From Shewanella sp. (lineage in GTDB: Bacteria > Pseudomonadota > Gammaproteobacteria > Enterobacterales > Shewanellaceae), in NCBI GenBank assembly GCA_004195335.1, contig SDWK01000924.1, positions 1 to 6,029 of the forward strand: a stretch of DNA of 6,029 nt. The letters run 5' to 3'. How positions within the stretch are numbered: the stretch's first letter is position 1; each line of letters opens with the position of its first letter. This document shows positions 4,533 through 6,029 of the stretch, piece after piece. A program made the position numbers and the translations under genes. The notes under the pieces were generated by a model. That model was not told where the DNA came from. It saw only the letters and a list, made by a program, of their open reading frames with translations, and made no database searches.

Positions 4533-6029
4533 TCAGTTCATCGATTGCTCAATTTGAGTCTGCAGTTTATCACCCACTTGCAGGCTCTTTAATAGTTGGA
4601 GCATGTTCTCCTCTTGAGAGTAGTTCAAGTGGATAGGACGTTCAATCCCTTTACCTTTTCCTTTCACATTGACCTTAAGTACGGCATCGCCTGAGGGGGC
4701 CATATCGAAGGTGCTCGCCAATTCAGAGTATTGGAGGTGCTCCATGGTCGAAAATGCAAAATCCAGATAGGGTTGGGATTGACGCATCTGCTCGACGGCC
4801 GGATTGCCACTTAACGAGATCAGTCCACCAGGCGAACGCGCCGCTAAGCGTCCACCTGAGACAGATATTTTACCGTCAATAAGGTCTACTGGCAGTACAC
4901 CATCGAAGATACCATCGGCATAGAGACCCACCTGTGGTTGAATGGCGATGAGTTCCGCTAAACTCAAGCCTTGCAACACCAAGTAACCGTGAGATTTATC
5001 ATGTAATTTCAGGATAAATTCAGGCAACAAAACCTGTCCACTCAGGAGTTCGCCTGTGGCATTAAGATGAATTTCGGCATCACTTAAGTTACCAGCCAGA
5101 TTATTACTGGCCTGGGTATTGTGATTTAACGACTCACCGTTCGATGGCGCCTTGAGTTGTGCATCATCAAGGGAGAGGGAGATATCCCCTTCGGCTTTGA
5201 GGTTTGTGATTAACATTCCGGGATTAAATGCCGCAGCAGCGAGATCCATTTCCGGACAGGTGAAGGTGCGTTTATTTGAGCCCTTACTATCTTGCTGAAG
5301 GTTGAGATGACAACGGGCTGACATGTTGACACCTTCAAAGGGGAGGTCGCTAATACTGCCGTTTAAAGATGAGAGCGTAGGTGAAAAATCAACATCAAAC
5401 TGAGTGTTATTATTTTCTCGAAATAATTGATAATTTGCCTTTAAGTGAGTCTGTCCGTCGATATAAATATTAGTGGGTAAGGCGTAGCTGTTTTGAACCA
5501 GAAAAAGTAGCGTGCTCAGTTCAGTATTCAGATCCAGCTTTCCCTGCAATAGAGCTTGTTTCTTGGCTTCGGGTTTCAGGCTGTGTTCACTCTCAAACTC
5601 CAGGCCATCGATTGACCAGTGTTCTAACGTGTCGAGCCGGTAGTCATCCCACTGTAGTGCTTGCGTCAGGCTTGCCTGATAGATGTGCAGTAACTTTTGG
5701 TTTCTTTTACGCTTATTTTTTAAATAGGTATGGGTGATTTCGAGTCCATCGACTTCATAACTCAGCCTATTCTCTATTTGTGACGTTTTTAAAAATCGTT
5801 CGAAGTCTGACTCATGGCTTGTCTTTGAGGCGAGTGTAGGCTCTGTGCCAACTGACTCCGACAGAGAAGCCAGTTCAACCGACGCGGAGCTTGGTTTTTC
5901 TAATTGAATGGCAAGACGCGGCAATGAGACAAGGTAGTGATCCTCTGAGCTTGTGGGAAAGGGTTTGTGGCTTAGCTCTGTTTGTGTTTGCTCCAATGAT
6001 AACCTGGGGATCGATATCTTGAGCGCCTT
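4533..6029 (-). CDS. ydbH: YdbH, AsmA-like intermembrane lipid transport protein (C-terminal part)
   Basis: YdbH is one of the three E. coli AsmA-like proteins (with TamB and YhdP) thought to carry phospholipids from inner to outer membrane through a long beta groove, anchored in the inner membrane and joined to YnbE at the outer one. About 498 residues are present, against 879 for all of E. coli YdbH. The frame runs off the right edge without a stop, so the 5' part is outside the window; a TTG near 5996 is an internal Leu codon, not a start. The end matches the C-terminal YdbH domain (DctA-YdbH): LVLQGLSLAELIAIQP, DGVLPVDLIDGKISVSGGRL, AARSPGG and RPIHLNYSQEENMLQLLKSL. The annotation 'dicarboxylate transport' sometimes given to this domain should not be taken to link it with dcuA. 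Confidence 0.92.
   Translation of the reverse strand, partial: KALKISIPRLSLEQTQTELSHKPFPTSSEDHYLVSLPRLAIQLEKPSSASVELASLSESVGTEPTLASKTSHESDFERFLKTSQIENRLSYEVDGLEITHTYLKNKRKRNQKLLHIYQASLTQALQWDDYRLDTLEHWSIDGLEFESEHSLKPEAKKQALLQGKLDLNTELSTLLFLVQNSYALPTNIYIDGQTHLKANYQLFRENNNTQFDVDFSPTLSSLNGSISDLPFEGVNMSARCHLNLQQDSKGSNKRTFTCPEMDLAAAAFNPGMLITNLKAEGDISLSLDDAQLKAPSNGESLNHNTQASNNLAGNLSDAEIHLNATGELLSGQVLLPEFILKLHDKSHGYLVLQGLSLAELIAIQPQVGLYADGIFDGVLPVDLIDGKISVSGGRLAARSPGGLISLSGNPAVEQMRQSQPYLDFAFSTMEHLQYSELASTFDMAPSGDAVLKVNVKGKGKGIERPIHLNYSQEENMLQLLKSLQVGDKLQTQIEQSMN

Noticed and set aside
4533..5996. ydbH taken as a complete 487-codon gene starting at TTG 5996.
   Set aside because: The frame stays open to the window edge with AsmA-like sequence (KISIPRLSLEQ), and the family is nearly twice this length.

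Overview
The window reads as a chromosomal segment of a marine-type gammaproteobacterium, most likely Shewanella or a close relative. This rests on the DcuA, YdbL, YnbE and YdbH sequences, a short UmuD of the RumA type, and a good CRP site upstream of the C4-dicarboxylate transporter. The genus is an inference from recalled family sequences, not a search result. All intact protein genes lie on the minus strand. The only clear plus-strand feature is the tail of a group II intron at the left edge.

Right to left, i.e. in the direction of transcription:
(1) 6029-3791 holds ydbH (5' part outside the window), ynbE and ydbL, the envelope module thought to carry phospholipids between inner and outer membrane. 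A 193-bp gap with candidate promoters separates ydbH from ynbE. An intrinsic terminator follows ydbL, framed by two inverted copies of a 14-bp palindrome.
(2) 3790-3460 is intergenic and carries a near-consensus CRP site. Then comes dcuA, 433 codons when started at 3459, an inner-membrane C4-dicarboxylate transporter for fumarate respiration.
(3) 2157-1872 is a scar. It holds a second, orphan copy of the last 22 codons of dcuA, 91% identical in DNA and identical in protein, followed by a 40-codon open stretch of unknown origin.
(4) 1862-167 is umuDC, the SOS-inducible error-prone DNA polymerase V, behind a LexA box set in a 34-bp near-palindrome.
(5) 112-1 is the 3' end of a group II intron (domains V and VI with a bulged branch-point A), pointing towards umuC and ending 54 bp past its stop.

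ydbH-ynbE-ydbL and dcuA look like ordinary core genes. The stretch from the dcuA stop to the left edge looks accessory: a displaced gene end, an orphan ORF fragment, mutagenic repair genes and a retroelement. The most informative observation is the duplicated dcuA end. All six of its base differences are synonymous, so it came from another functional dcuA allele rather than from drift of a local duplicate. This points to insertion or recombination of foreign DNA at the dcuA 3' end. I found no evidence of a wholly new multi-gene system.
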